In this document: positions 50,603 through 56,795 of the stretch, one piece after another
Layout: every line of letters starts with the position of its first letter
Numbering within the stretch: the stretch's first letter is position 1
From: Unio delphinus
Taxonomy: Eukaryota > Mollusca > Bivalvia > Unionida > Unionidae
Length of the DNA stretch: 64,000 nt
Assembly: GCA_029339505.1 (NCBI GenBank)
Contig: JAQISU010000166.1
Span: 6,853,501-6,917,500, forward strand
Direction: 5' to 3'
Translations under genes and position numbers: made by a program
Notes under the pieces: generated by a model
What the model was told of the DNA's origin: nothing
What the model saw: the letters and a program-made list of their open reading frames with translations, nothing else
The model's database searches: none

Positions 50603-51400
50603 AAGAGGGCACCTGATTACAAATGAATCTGGGAACGCCTTCACTTAATAAATAAAGTAGAATAATTGGATTCTGAGAGACAACTACAATGCTGCCTGTG
50701 AACTGAAGCCTGTTTTCAACTTCTGTAGAGACCTACATGATGAAGTGTGATACTGCCTAAAATGAATTTTGCAAAGAAAAAGTGTATTTATTAATTGGGA
50801 AATAAATAATGATTATTGTTGTGTTATTTGTGCAAAAAGATTGATACAGATCAAACTGTTTCAAATTTGGTGGCTCAAAGCAGCACACTAATATGTTGGA
50901 ATCATTTCAGAAATAGTTATTTATGGTAAATGGACATACATTAGATATTTATAACATCAGGATTTATAACTATCCATTTAAATGAATATATTCTGTAAAG
51001 CCAATACTCATATTATATAGGGATACAGTTTCTTATTTGGGATCGCATAGGAAGGAGCAGTGTGTTAATGTCCAAATTCAATGACTTTTGTGAGAATTCA
51101 CTCGTGAACAAGTGTAGTAAGAGAATGACTTGTATTTCACTTACAAGTCAGGTAAGTTTAATTCTAAAGTGAAATTCAACTACCAGAATATGTCACCTAT
51201 AGGTGACCTATACATATAGTAAATAGTCAATTATTGGTCAATAATGAACACAAGAGCCATTTAATACACATACAGGTTGTTCCCTAATGAACAGAATCAA
51301 TCCTACCTCTAATGTAAATGGCAACACAACATCCACTTTTGAGAGACTGGGTTCATTATCTTCTGTAAAATCTGCCTTGGACAGTGATGTGTGATGTGTT
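15823..51400 (-). CDS. CADPS: CADPS/CAPS (calcium-dependent secretion activator), internal part of gene, nine exons
   Basis: Nine minus-strand blocks, each bounded by AG and GT and joined in compatible phases, read in order as the middle of CADPS. Together they give 1161 nt, about 387 codons. In order they cover a linker, a C2-like domain, a PH domain (motif [13 protein letters not shown]) and the start of the conserved region before the MUN module (motifs [19 protein letters not shown] and [13 protein letters not shown]). In animals this protein primes dense-core vesicles for Ca2+-triggered exocytosis, binding PI(4,5)P2 through the PH domain and SNARE/syntaxin through the MUN region; that role is known from the family and inferred here. 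Family members are about 1300-1400 residues, so roughly a quarter to a third is seen. Start and stop codons lie outside the window. Introns run from 1.6 to 9.6 kb and hold nearly all the transposons described here. No frame-breaking change was seen in any exon. Confidence 0.96.
16011..18021. other. intron sequence, nothing further seen
   Basis: Apart from the 42-bp duplication there is no exon, transposon terminus or array. The longest open frames lack any recognisable motif. Confidence 0.5.
16829..16912. repeat. 42-bp direct duplication
   Basis: AAAAGAAAGGTAACAAAATT...TTTAGGCACTCTTTTT occurs twice in immediate succession, essentially identical, which indicates a recent tandem duplication. 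Confidence 0.93.
18022..19020. repeat. mirror-image (TA)n(CA)n / (TG)n(TA)n microsatellites around a transposon
   Basis: The left side is (TA)n from about 18022 to 18090, then (CA)n to 18111. The right side is (TG)n from about 18978 to 18990, then (TA)n to about 19020. Read on the minus strand, the right side has the same TA-then-CA order as the left. A separate (TA)n lies at about 18696-18734. Confidence 0.9.
18112..18977. mobile_element. pogo/Tigger-like non-autonomous transposon
   Basis: The left end is CAGTGGAGCCTCATTAATCT. The right end, read on the minus strand, is CGGTGGAGCCTTGTTAATCC. Imperfect inverted repeats continue with TGGAC/CGGACA. Ends of this kind (CAGTNGANCCTCNTTAATCCGGA type) are typical of the pogo group, which inserts at TA. 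No transposase is visible in the 866 bp, so it is a deletion derivative. Confidence 0.72.
19926..19982. repeat. 29-bp direct duplication
   Basis: ATCATGTATATCTGTATATT followed by ATAGTAT is present twice in a row, identical apart from the edges. Confidence 0.85.
20350..24330 (-). pseudogene. fossil hAT transposase (ZNF862/KIAA1586-like), interrupted
   Basis: Minus-strand pieces in family order: a region reading [11 protein letters not shown] (near 24240); [10 protein letters not shown] (near 23950); [19 protein letters not shown] (near 23090-23150); [10 protein letters not shown] (near 22930); [11 protein letters not shown] (near 22840); then, after an insertion, [20 protein letters not shown] and [22 protein letters not shown] (21310-21460); and finally [32 protein letters not shown] and FNKALVEW (20360-20560). 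The DESTD, GxDG, CxAHRLN and CERG motifs match hAT transposases with a C-terminal dimerisation domain. Stops, frameshifts and a 1.3-kb insertion show it is dead. Terminal inverted repeats and an 8-bp duplication were not located. Confidence 0.85.
21466..22774. mobile_element. TTAA-flanked piggyBac-like relic nested in the hAT fossil
   Basis: TTAA at 21462-21465 and 22775-22778 flanks inverted ends ACTCTTTCAGCCCCA and, read inward from the right, CTCGTTCAGCCCCA. The inverted similarity continues for about 100 bp (AGCTGTGNCTAGCTGC, TGTGCCCCA). Inside, the minus strand has an acidic N-terminal-like stretch ([18 protein letters not shown], near 22290-22350) of the kind seen at the start of piggyBac transposases. 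Most of the transposase is missing. An internal GGCCGAATGAGTTAA near 22662 resembles a further end. The hAT reading frame resumes on each side. Confidence 0.72.
24331..25581. other. intron sequence, nothing recognised
   Basis: No coding signature and no terminal repeat were found. The 5' end of the fossil hAT element may lie in the first few hundred bases. Confidence 0.4.
25582..25718 (-). CDS. CADPS: CADPS exon, region leading into the MUN module
   Basis: 137 nt. Two bases complete Asp, then [45 protein letters not shown], closing phase 0 at TTTG|GTAAGC. It corresponds to the CADPS stretch with DRA(R/Q)KHGMDEF, NPCNFDH and LTLDxRLNDxYxCL. The next intron is 9.6 kb and holds a fossil hAT transposon. 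Confidence 0.95.
26040..26270. repeat. dispersed AAGATGGC-type repeat, copy 2
   Basis: Contains AGCAATAACAAGATTTTAAA, GGTGGCCATCTTGGATGTG, GGCACCATTTTCATCTAGGA and ACCATGGGATTTACCAACAT, in the same order as the other copies. A further partial copy lies near 26728-26830 (AGCAATAACAAGATCTTCA, CAGCACCATTTTCGTATATG). Confidence 0.75.
26889..27131 (-). mobile_element. SINE family A with 11-bp target duplication
   Basis: Reverse orientation. The flanks CCATATCATGC at 26878-26888 and 27132-27142 are identical. The body (AATGGTGGAGGAAGAACCC, GAGACTCGAACCCACGCAGA) matches the other A copies, and the promoter-like head lies at the right. The A-box side is altered (ACGACTCGCCCACATGGGGA). Confidence 0.88.
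27990..28218 (-). mobile_element. SINE family A with 12-bp target duplication
   Basis: GTTTTCTTTTGT occurs at 27978-27989 and 28219-28230. The right end GACCACTCGGGGCCC is the reverse of the SINE head. The left end has a GTT-rich tail. The body matches the copies at 26889 and 33555. Confidence 0.88.
28231..29564. other. intron sequence with an unassigned acidic reading frame
   Basis: A plus-strand frame at about 28560-28793 encodes an acidic peptide containing [19 protein letters not shown] and [19 protein letters not shown]. It has more protein-like composition than the surrounding frames and might be the N-terminal part of a dead transposase, but I cannot assign it. A short tandem motif (TGAATATGACTRCAGTCATA) occurs near 28313-28410. 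Confidence 0.3.
29565..29935. repeat. 155-bp tandem duplication of the AAGATGGC-type repeat
   Basis: 29565-29719 and 29720-29874 are essentially identical, and a partial third unit follows. Each unit contains TTTTAAGATGGCCATTTTTC, GTTTTGATTGGTACCAACTG and ATATCAATAAGACCATTAAG. The near identity points to a recent duplication and sets the monomer size at 155 bp. Confidence 0.93.
29936..31536. other. intron sequence, nothing recognised
   Basis: Contains a short (TA)n near 30510-30527 and a poly-T/G patch near 30040. No exon or transposon end was found. Confidence 0.5.
31537..31731 (-). CDS. CADPS: CADPS exon, end of PH domain and following linker
   Basis: 195 nt between TATTTTCAG and GGAG|GTAAAT. 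Two bases complete Glu, then [20 protein letters not shown], then [30 protein letters not shown] and a more divergent tail [13 protein letters not shown]. LWVQAxYRATGQxHKPVPP is a family signature for the terminal PH helix and linker. The tail is shorter than the vertebrate linker. One base is left over for the next exon, giving Asp. Confidence 0.95.
32795..33155. repeat. 177-bp dispersed repeat family B, two tandem copies
   Basis: GCCAACCACTGATGAGGAAA near 32804 and GCCAACCCCTGGTGAGGATA at 32981 begin parallel units. Both share CAAGTGGTCAAAAA or CAGTGGACAAAAA, CATATAAAATGCTAAAAT-like words, GATTTATTTGCC or GATTTATTTACC, and a TTCAAGTTTTCAT-like end. A third diverged copy lies at 40505-40680. 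Confidence 0.8.
33130..34310 (-). pseudogene. second fossil hAT transposase, split by a SINE
   Basis: Minus-strand pieces: [20 protein letters not shown] (34140-34220), a stretch with [19 protein letters not shown] (34010-34090) and, beyond the [20 protein letters not shown] with [11 protein letters not shown] (33220-33320). This order (VADHF...MFPDSxIA, then ERLFSxVxKxKTxFR...LSALL) is that of a widespread hAT-related transposase with a C-terminal dimerisation domain. Frameshifts and missing middle parts show it is inactive. A SINE of family A interrupts it at 33555-33805, and a family B SINE abuts its 5' side at about 34320. Confidence 0.72.
33555..33805 (-). mobile_element. SINE family A with 12-bp target duplication
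   Basis: GGACAACCTGTT flanks the element at 33543-33554 and 33806-33817. The right end reads GACCACTCAGCCACTCGGGG, the reverse of a tRNA-like head with A box. The B-box reverse is ACTCGAACCCACG. The left end is a TTTTGG-rich tail. This is the best preserved A copy in the window. Confidence 0.93.
34320..34585 (-). mobile_element. SINE family B (tRNA-related), reverse
   Basis: Read on the minus strand it starts ACCGCTTTGATGGCCTAGTG, with B-box-like GCGGGTTTGTACCCTGGCC, then GGTACTTACAGCTGCATTGG, GTGACTGGGTGGGACATCAT and a 3' AGCAATATGACTGAAAAAAT. Two other near full-length copies and one deleted copy share this order. Confidence 0.85.
34587..34740. repeat. dispersed repeat family C, copy 1
   Basis: AAAAATGAGAAAACAAAT, CATATATGTTTATGCGTAA, TGTAATTTAGTG and TAATGATTATGTCAAAAG occur in the same order as at 41202-41345. 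The family is about 145 bp. Its nature is unknown. Confidence 0.8.
35300..35520. repeat. dispersed AAGATGGC-type repeat, copy with head segment
   Basis: Begins ACATATTCAAGATAAGATCA and CTTCCATTTAACTTCTTAG, then GTGATTTTTCAAATCAGCTA, ATATTAGATGTCAATCTGAC, CCCATTTCCATTTTGG and ACCACATGTTGATATGACT. The head is shared with the copies at 12020, 48750 and 52030. Confidence 0.75.
35614..35722 (-). CDS. CADPS: CADPS exon, PH domain core
   Basis: 109 nt, phase 0 start, one base left over at CCAG|GTAAGT. It encodes [20 protein letters not shown] followed by [16 protein letters not shown]. This matches the central PH strands of CADPS ([11 protein letters not shown] and QLDGxTVDY). The donor is a consensus GTAAGT. 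Confidence 0.95.
35802..36415 (+). mobile_element. 5'-truncated L2/CR1-type LINE, 3' end of reverse transcriptase ORF
   Basis: Plus-strand frames carry the usual C-terminal tail of this LINE group: a segment with [12 protein letters not shown], then [20 protein letters not shown] and [15 protein letters not shown], ending at a stop near 36223. The 3' untranslated part has TTGTAAAGCGCTTAGAACTT and TTAGGCGCTATACAAAG and finishes in an ATT-rich simple repeat, as L2/CR1-like elements do. There is a frame change near 35960. Only the last ~200 codons are present, so it was truncated on insertion or later. Confidence 0.85.
36416..37826. other. intron sequence, nothing recognised
   Basis: AT-rich, with no exon, array or transposon terminus visible. 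Confidence 0.5.
37827..37893 (-). CDS. CADPS: CADPS exon, basic face of PH domain
   Basis: 67 nt. One base completes Gly, then 22 codons read [20 protein letters not shown] and VQ, ending phase 0 at CAG|GTACAC. The K/R-rich WKKWKRRYF segment corresponds to the phosphoinositide-binding basic patch of the CADPS PH domain. The acceptor is CTGATTTCAG. Confidence 0.94.
38821..39145 (-). mobile_element. SINE family B, reverse, with (GTTT)n tail
   Basis: The right end CACTAGGCCATTGAAGCGGT is the reverse of the tRNA-like head. The B-box reverse is GGGGATCAAACAAACAACCT. The body has ATGATGTCCCACCCAGTCAT and the left tail is (GTTT)n GATTAGG. The order is the same as at 34320 and 53640. Target duplication is not clear. 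Confidence 0.88.
39480..39616 (-). CDS. CADPS: CADPS exon, end of C2-like domain into PH domain
   Basis: 137 nt from CATAG|GTTGTGC to TGTGG|GTAAGC. It reads [20 protein letters not shown], then [20 protein letters not shown], then NMKHC plus a split Gly codon. [12 protein letters not shown] is a family signature at the start of the PH domain. The phase, with two bases left over, fits the next exon, which supplies the third base. Confidence 0.95.
39926..40078. repeat. 51-52-bp tandem repeat, 3 copies
   Basis: GACCAGATAAGAC starts units at 39926, 39978 and (as GACCAGACAAGAC) 40029. Each unit also has TTAAAGGTACCCATGTAAAA and TGTTCAAATT. Confidence 0.92.
40505..40680. repeat. dispersed repeat family B, single copy
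   Basis: GTCAACCCCTGACAAGGAAA, CCAAGTGGTAAAAAAAC, CACATATAACATGCTAAAAA, TTTATTTGCTCCTCTCATCT and ACTGTTTCAAGTTTTCAT match the two units at 32795-33155. Confidence 0.78.
41202..41345. repeat. dispersed repeat family C, copy 2, next to a CADPS exon
   Basis: AAAAATGAGAAAACAAAT, CACATATGTTTACGCGTAA, TGCAATTTAGTG and TAATGATTAAGCCAAAAG parallel the copy at 34587. The repeat ends about 8 bp from the splice donor at 41352-41353. Confidence 0.8.
41354..41465 (-). CDS. CADPS: CADPS exon, C2-like domain
   Basis: 112 nt. One base finishes the split codon, then 37 codons read [20 protein letters not shown], then [17 protein letters not shown], ending in phase 0 at donor AAG|GTATGC. This matches the conserved TQGDF-HPLP-VKVKL stretch of CADPS. 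The piggyBac terminus lies 155 bp from this exon's acceptor side, and a dispersed repeat (41202-41345) ends about 8 bp from its donor side. Confidence 0.95.
42204..43930 (+). pseudogene. piggyBac transposase (DDE_Tnp_1_7 family), broken
   Basis: It opens with an acidic N-terminal region ([38 protein letters not shown]) and the usual [12 protein letters not shown] frameshift in an A-tract near 42635 follows, then [59 protein letters not shown], and [17 protein letters not shown] up to TTDEG, the first catalytic Asp region. About 370 bp of AT-rich sequence (43030-43405) interrupts before [20 protein letters not shown] and [18 protein letters not shown] large internal part is then missing before the C-terminal [13 protein letters not shown] (43750-43790). 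Frameshift, insertion and deletion make it non-functional as read. The 43030-43405 block could be an intron or an insertion. Confidence 0.88.
44000..45387. other. internal non-coding part of the piggyBac element
   Basis: AT-rich sequence between the transposase remnant and the nested element. No open frame with recognisable content. It may be the element's 3' sequence or an older insertion. Confidence 0.45.
45390..46943. mobile_element. nested inverted-repeat DNA element (CCGTATTTTCC ends)
   Basis: The left end is CCGTATTTTCCGCCCTATAA. The right end, read on the minus strand, is CCGTATTTTCCGGGGTATAA. Both are followed by repeated TATAAGTCGCTCC words (45405-45500 and 46855-46925). TA at 45388-45389 and 46944-46945 could be the target duplication; GGT on both sides is an alternative. 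No transposase was found in 1.55 kb. The superfamily is uncertain. Confidence 0.8.
45859..46500. repeat. 128-bp minisatellite, 5 copies, inside the nested element
   Basis: GGTCAATTCCACAACCCGAG starts units at about 45861, 45988, 46116, 46244 and 46373. Each contains GCGAACTTCAAAGGCA, GTTCGCCAGCCTTCCAGTT or a variant, and TTTGAAGTTCTCTCAATGAA. Copies are highly similar, and the last is the most diverged. Confidence 0.95.
47116..48269. other. intron sequence, nothing recognised
   Basis: A partly repeated phrase (AAAAGTGAAGAATCATATATTGAG and AAAAGTGAGGAATCTTATATTGAG reduced to its common words, about 47905-48010) indicates a ~60-bp local duplication. No exon was found. Confidence 0.45.
48270..48391 (-). 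CDS. CADPS: CADPS exon, start of C2-like domain
   Basis: 122 nt, opening in phase 0 after CAG and closing with two bases (TG) before GTATAG. It encodes [20 protein letters not shown] followed by a stretch containing [19 protein letters not shown], which is nearly invariant in CADPS proteins. The split codon made with the next exon reads Cys immediately before WDTQGDF; other members have other residues at that site. The intron after it is 6.8 kb and contains the piggyBac element. Confidence 0.94.
48650..48930. repeat. dispersed AAGATGGC-type repeat, copy with head segment
   Basis: AGAATTTTGAGGAATTCAAA, CAGAATGTTGAAACCAACTT, AACAAGATTTTCAAATTAG, TTTTGAAGATGGATGCCAT, ATCAATACCATTTCCATTTA and CTAGACATCATAATAAG follow the family order. 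A (TG)n tract follows at 48950-48978. Confidence 0.75.
49915..50291. mobile_element. hAT-type MITE with perfect 8-bp duplication GCAATATG
   Basis: The left end is TAGGGCCTAACCGGAAATCG. The right end, read on the minus strand, is TAGGGCCTAACCGAGTAGAT, giving 13 identical terminal bases. GCAATATG lies directly outside at 49907-49914 and 50292-50299. It is 377 bp with no coding capacity. An 8-bp duplication is the hallmark of hAT elements. Confidence 0.9.
50300..51306. other. intron with (TA)n microsatellite
   Basis: A (TA)n tract spans about 50543-50599. The rest is AT-rich without exon or transposon signature. Confidence 0.6.
51307..51400 (-). CDS. CADPS: CADPS exon, linker before C2-like domain (first exon seen in transcription order)
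   Basis: 94 nt. The acceptor is TTTATTTGCAG and the donor GAG|GTAGGA. One base completes a codon from an exon outside the window, then 31 codons follow including [17 protein letters not shown] and ending VVLPFTLE. The family has the same S/D/E-rich stretch ending LSFSLE or similar just before the C2-like domain. It ends in phase 0 and joins directly to the next exon at VHVIEVKGL. No earlier exon could be found between 51401 and 64000. Confidence 0.85.
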
Positions 51401-51974
51401 CTGCAAATAAACCAGAAAATAGTTTAAACAATAGTTACATACATTCTAATTTAAGAAGAGTAAGTCAAGTCTACTTTGAATTAAAGAAACAAACTTCATG
51501 TAGGAAGTTGAAAGAAGCATGTCAACATTACTGAGTACAGAAAGAAAATCGAGTCCATATGGTTTTATTAAACATGATAAATCCTTCAGAGCAAATTATG
51601 TAGCAATAGAAAAACAAATGTGCACATACCTCCACATAAAATGATCTGTAATAAGTGGATAAATGAGGTATCCCTGCTAAAACAAGTATATACACAACCT
51701 GACCTCAATTAGTTAATTTACCATTACCGCATTACAAAAAAACATATTATCACATAATTGCTACATTTTAGAATGTTTGCAGAATATTTTTTATGTCAAC
51801 ACATTAACATATCACTTTCTGTAAACCTGATTGATCATGTTATGCCAACAAAATTCTTGAGCATCATTCTCATTACCGATTGGCTGGGAATTTGTGTCCC
51901 TCAGACTACTGATATCAACAATATGGGGGTCATCTTTCCAGCTGGAATTCAAATGGATATTGGAAAAAAGTAGC

Positions 51975-53245
51975 TGCCCATCACGAACAAAAGTCTTTTC
52001 ATGGGACTAATGCTCTAATGCTAAAAAGAATTTTGAGGAATTCAAGATAAGACAATTTCTTCCTTTGAACTGTAGAGTGCTGAAACTATCTTTGACATTC
52101 TTCTACAAAAATAAGGTTTCAAATTAACTTTAACGGACATACTTCACATCAACTTGGCTCCATTTTCATTTAGGACCAACAATGCATCAAAAGAAGTCTT
52201 CTGGTGGAAATCCCATGTTCATTAGACTTTTCATTTTGTAAGGAGCAACAAACACAAGATTTTCAAGAAGACAGCCATGATGGTCATATTCAAAATCAGA
52301 TTGGCACCAATTTTATTTGGTACCAACTGGATAACAAAAGTCTTTTGGTGAAAGCACAATGTCGATATGATAACTTGAGAAATAGTAGTAATAACATTTT
52401 TAATATAGCCATTGCAGAAGTTAAATTGAAAGTTAGATCTGCATAATGTTCATCTACAACAAACCAGGCATCAAAAGAAGTGAAAACCCTATCCTGATAT
52501 AACCATTAATTCAAGAGAAACAGTTATTAGATTTTCAAGCTGGCCACTATAGCAGGTATAATGAATGTCCGAATTAGGACCAACTAAATATTAGAATGAG
52601 TTGTTTAGTAAAACCCAATTTTACATAACCAGTGGATATCAGATTAAAACCATTTGATTTTGAACCAACAATGAATCAATAAGACGTCTTTTGGTGAAAA
52701 TCCAATGGCAATATTACTTTTCATTCAGATGGATTAGCAAAGAAAAGAATTTAAAGATGATCACTACGATGTCCAAAATGGTCATCAGATTGGACCCAGT
52801 TTTAATTTAGGATCAACCTGACATCATCCGAAGTCTTGCCGTGAAAATCCCATGCTCATATTGATCTATTCAAGAGGAGATGCAATAACAACATTCTAAA
52901 ATTAGCCCATGTGTCAGCTATATTGGTCATCAGATCAGCACCCTTTCTATTTAAGACTAACTATGTATCATCAAAATTCTGGTGAAAATTCTGCATCAAT
53001 AAGGCTTTCCATTCAATAGAGAACCATTAACAAGATTTTCAAGATGGCAACTGTGGTAGCCATACTGTACATTAGACCAGCACTATTTTTCATTTAGGAC
53101 CAGCTTCAGATCATAATAAATCTCTTAGTGAAAAACTTGTGTTGATAAGACCACTGATTCAGGAAAAGCAATGATAGACTTTCAAGATGGTTGATAGCCA
53201 TATTGGATGTCTAAATCAGTACCATTTTTAGTCAGGGCAACTAGA
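51975..53245. repeat. array of about eight diverged AAGATGGC-type monomers
   Basis: The head AGAATTTTGAGGAATTCAAG with TTCTTCCTTTGAACTGTAGA near 52028-52065 is followed by monomers about 130-155 bp apart. Each has words such as GATTTTCAAG, a GCCATGATGGTCAT-like core, CACCATTTTCATTTAGGACC, CATCAAAAGAAGTCTT and GAAAATCCCATGTTCAT. The monomers are strongly diverged from each other, unlike the 155-bp duplication at 29565. Confidence 0.85.
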
Positions 53246-53639
53246 AGATGAGTAAACATTCGCAGAGTTAAAATGAAAATGTGGGATAACCAACAACATA
53301 TTTCACACTATCTAATGTGAACATGCATTCAAGGCAGAAAAAAGCCTGCCAGCTGAAAGAAGAGTGTTGACAAATGCTTGTCTATCAACTGACAGAAAGT
53401 TATCCAACCTAAGCATTCTTCCATATCAAATAGTGGAATCAACACACTTGTTGGTGGAAACATTATGAACAGTCACTAAAATCATGTATCATGTAACCTG
53501 CTTCATCTGACCTGAATAAAAGCAAACAACATGTAACTTCTCACGGAACTCGCATCAGAGATCCACTGTTGAATTATGATGCCTGAATCAGATGTTCTAT
53601 ATATTTGGAAGGTTAGTTGTAGTTGCTCATAAATAACAA

Positions 53640-53968
53640 CTTGTTTTGTTTGTTTGTTTGATTAGGATTTTTAACATAGCTTTAAAAAAATTCAGTCATA
53701 TTGCTACGATGACTGCAGTGAAGCAGTTTATAGTGATGTCTAGCACCAGGGCATCATGCCGCAGACATGCAGCATGATGTCCCACCCAGTCACATTATCC
53801 CGACACCAGGCCTACCAGTCGTAACACTAACCTCTTAATCCTGAGCACCAAGTGAGGCAGCTGTTAGTACCATTTTTTAAAGTCTTTGATATGACTCGGA
53901 CGAGGATTGAATCCACAACCTCCCACTTCCACAGCATATGCTCCAGCCACTAGACCACCAGAGCAGTT
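53640..53968 (-). mobile_element. SINE family B, reverse, with AATAACAA target duplication
   Basis: AATAACAA occurs at 53632-53639 and 53969-53976. The right end CACTAGACCACCAGAGCAGT, B-box reverse GAGGATTGAATCCACAACC, body GCATGATGTCCCACCCAGTC and tail (GTTT)n GATTAGGATTTTTAACA match the copies at 34320 and 38821. Confidence 0.87.
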
Positions 53969-54140
53969 AATAACAATTCGCAAAACAAATCTACATGTAC
54001 TTCTAATGTAACTGCTTACTGAACTGTACAGTATTGCTTCAACTTGTGTTTGAGACTATTATTGAAGCAATACTTCAAGAAATTAATGAAAATCATTTTT
54101 TTTATATCTTTCTACTAAAATAAACTGTGTGGTAAACTGA

Positions 54141-54245
54141 AAAGGCAATGATTTAACATTAAAAGGCAATGATTTAACATTAAAAGGCAATGATTTAACT
54201 TAAAAGGCAATGATTTAACATTAAAAGGCAATGATTTAACATTAA
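54141..54245. repeat. 21-bp tandem repeat, 5 copies
   Basis: AAAAGGCAATGATTTAACATT is repeated five times with one copy a base short; differences are minimal. Confidence 0.95.
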
Positions 54246-55288
54246 AGTTCTGAAATTTGCTGGTTCCATATTTTGCTCACAAGAGGTCACAAAAGCTGCA
54301 AACTGTTAAACTCATTTCATAAATTCATTATGAATCATTACCCATTTGATATCCTCTATAATGAGATGTATTATGAAATGTTTTAGCATCATTCATACCA
54401 TTAATGTAGCTTGGCACAGATTTGAGGACAATGTGATGCTGTACAACTGTGGAACTTCTAAATATTAAACTATTTGTGTTTTATAAAACAAATATGCCTT
54501 ACTAAAGACAAAAATCAAAATGATCATTCAAGTCCCACAAAATAAAAAACTATAGAATTGTTAATGGAAATCTACTTATGCATACAAACAACCATGCCAT
54601 ATGTCATGCCCCTAGAGCTTGCAGGATGAGGTTGAATGGACCCAATGTTTTCCACTGCATGTCATAACAGACAATTATTGGAAGCAAGGTGACTCAGTGG
54701 TTAGCTTGTGCATAGGATATGTCCTTATCAGAAAACATAATAAACAATCCTGTATATTTAAAACATTACAGATATGGACCAAAAAAGTGAAAAGCTAGAG
54801 GCACATCCACACCAGTACTCTAATGTGTGCTAAGTTTCAAAGAGAAATCTGAATATTTTTGGAGTAGTATTCCAGAAACATGTGATGCTACTGATGGACA
54901 GATGGATAGACAAATAAAAACAAAATATAGTCTAACCGAAGCAAATGTCATTCAGATGCAAATTGTTATGTGCAGTACCAAGCAAGCTAGTGGTAAATGG
55001 ATAAATATCAAATACTATAAAATTGCATTTATTTTAGGTCCATCTCATTAAGAGTAAAATTTCCAATGCAACTGTATGATACACAATACATAGCTATATA
55101 TTTTCTTCCATACCTATCCAATCCAAAACAGATAAGTAAATATCCAAATTGATTAATATTGTAACTTAGCTAAGTACACTGCCAACTCTGTAATAGTCAT
55201 TGTGAACCTGGAAATCAAGTTATGCAAGACTCTGACACTGTACTACTCGATTAATGAAGCTGCTAAATCCATATTTATCTAAGACTGC

Positions 55289-55440
55289 TCCAGCGGCCTA
55301 GTGCCAGGATAATGTGACTGGGTGGGACATCATTCTACATGTCTGCTTCATGATGTCCCTGAGTGCTAGACATCACTATAAACTGCCACACTGCAGCAAT
55401 CTGACAGAAAACATTGTTAAAGCTATGTTAAAACCCAAAT
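55289..55440 (+). mobile_element. SINE family B, internally deleted copy
   Basis: The head GCGGCCTAGTG is joined directly to CCAGGATAATGTGACTGGGT, skipping the B box and about 130 bp of the body. It then has GGGACATCATTCTACATGTC, CTAGACATCACTATAAACTG and the 3' end AAAGCTATGTTAAAACCC. It lies in the opposite orientation to the three longer B copies. Confidence 0.78.
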
Positions 55441-56425
55441 CACACATACACACACACTAACCAAACCCCATTACTGGGATAAAGTTGATAATGATCCATA
55501 ATTATAAGCAGTTTGATGATGTGCTTATGCTTTAAGATCAATTAAATATTCCATCCAATTTGCTACAAGTACATATGGTTTATCAAACCTTACTGGATGT
55601 ACATGTAATTGCACAGAAGGCATTTTCTTGTTATGGAATGGTGTAAGAAAGCTCATTAGATAACTGCTTTTTCACTGTATTGATTTAACTTTATTTACTG
55701 GCATTTAATAATGTATGCAGGTGTTGTTTGCATGCAAATTTTAATTACCATGTCATACTAAATGAACTGATATAGAAGAACTGTTAATCAAATTGCAAAC
55801 AAACATGAAATCATCCATGCCATGTTTAGCCACTCAACACTGGTGAAAGGCTTGAATAGATAGATGTTCATACATTTCATTGTTGACAATTGTTTCAAAA
55901 AACAAATGTCGCCAGATTTTTTTTAAAAAATGGAATATTTTGTTGTGAATCAGCAAAAAAATGCAGTGACAGGATACACAAAGTTTGTTGTGTACATGTG
56001 ATGTTTGGAGTCTTAATTACTCCAACCAAATAACTGTTGGCAAATGATGAATATCAATTATGACCAATGTCTTCCTCAAACTGAAGTCTCAAGCCAATTT
56101 TGGTCTGAATCCATAACATCCTTTAACACTTTTTGAGTGGCAATTAAATCATGCTACAATTTCATGTCAAACTAAATAAACACTGATGAATGAATCACAC
56201 AATATGCCTCAAACAGTGACAAGGAGTGGGGGTGGTAGAATAAATGTCTTAGTTTACAAATTAATCATCTGAAGAATAGACAATACAGTTTAAAAAGGTA
56301 TGAAGTCATTTACACTTGATTCAAATAAGTCTGTCAGAATTTGAGCTGAAAAACAAATACTCCATAGCTGGATGTCTTTCCAGATTTTAAAATGAATATC
56401 ATATGAATGAGGCTACTTTAAATTC

Positions 56426-56787
56426 TAAAGCTGTACCGATTAAGCAGCCATACTTATAATCAGGCTGATTATTATAACAATTGGAATAATCGGTTTCGGC
56501 AGAAATAATCTCTGCCGATGTCAACAAATTTAAAAAATAACAGTTTTCCAAAATATAAATTTATTCCTAACATTCATCTTGACATGGCTTGAATTTTAAA
56601 TCAGAATTTCACGCATATTGGACCAGGAAGATAGATCAATAAGTTTAAGTGAAAACCAGGCTTTAAAAATGCTACGAAAAACCTCCAGACTTTAGGTCCC
56701 AATCTCTATATTTTTTATTCAGTCTCCCTACTTGGCTTTTGAAAAGTATTGGCATAATTGGCAAAAAGTGACATCAGTACAGCTTTA
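56426..56787. mobile_element. hAT-type MITE with perfect 8-bp duplication TTAAATTC
   Basis: The left end is TAAAGCTGTACCGATTAAGC. The right end, read on the minus strand, is TAAAGCTGTACTGATGTCAC. TTAAATTC lies directly outside at 56418-56425 and 56788-56795. It is 362 bp, with CGGTTTCGGCAGA and CTCTGCCGATGTC as an internal palindromic pair. No coding capacity. Confidence 0.87.
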
Positions 56788-56795
56788 TTAAATTC

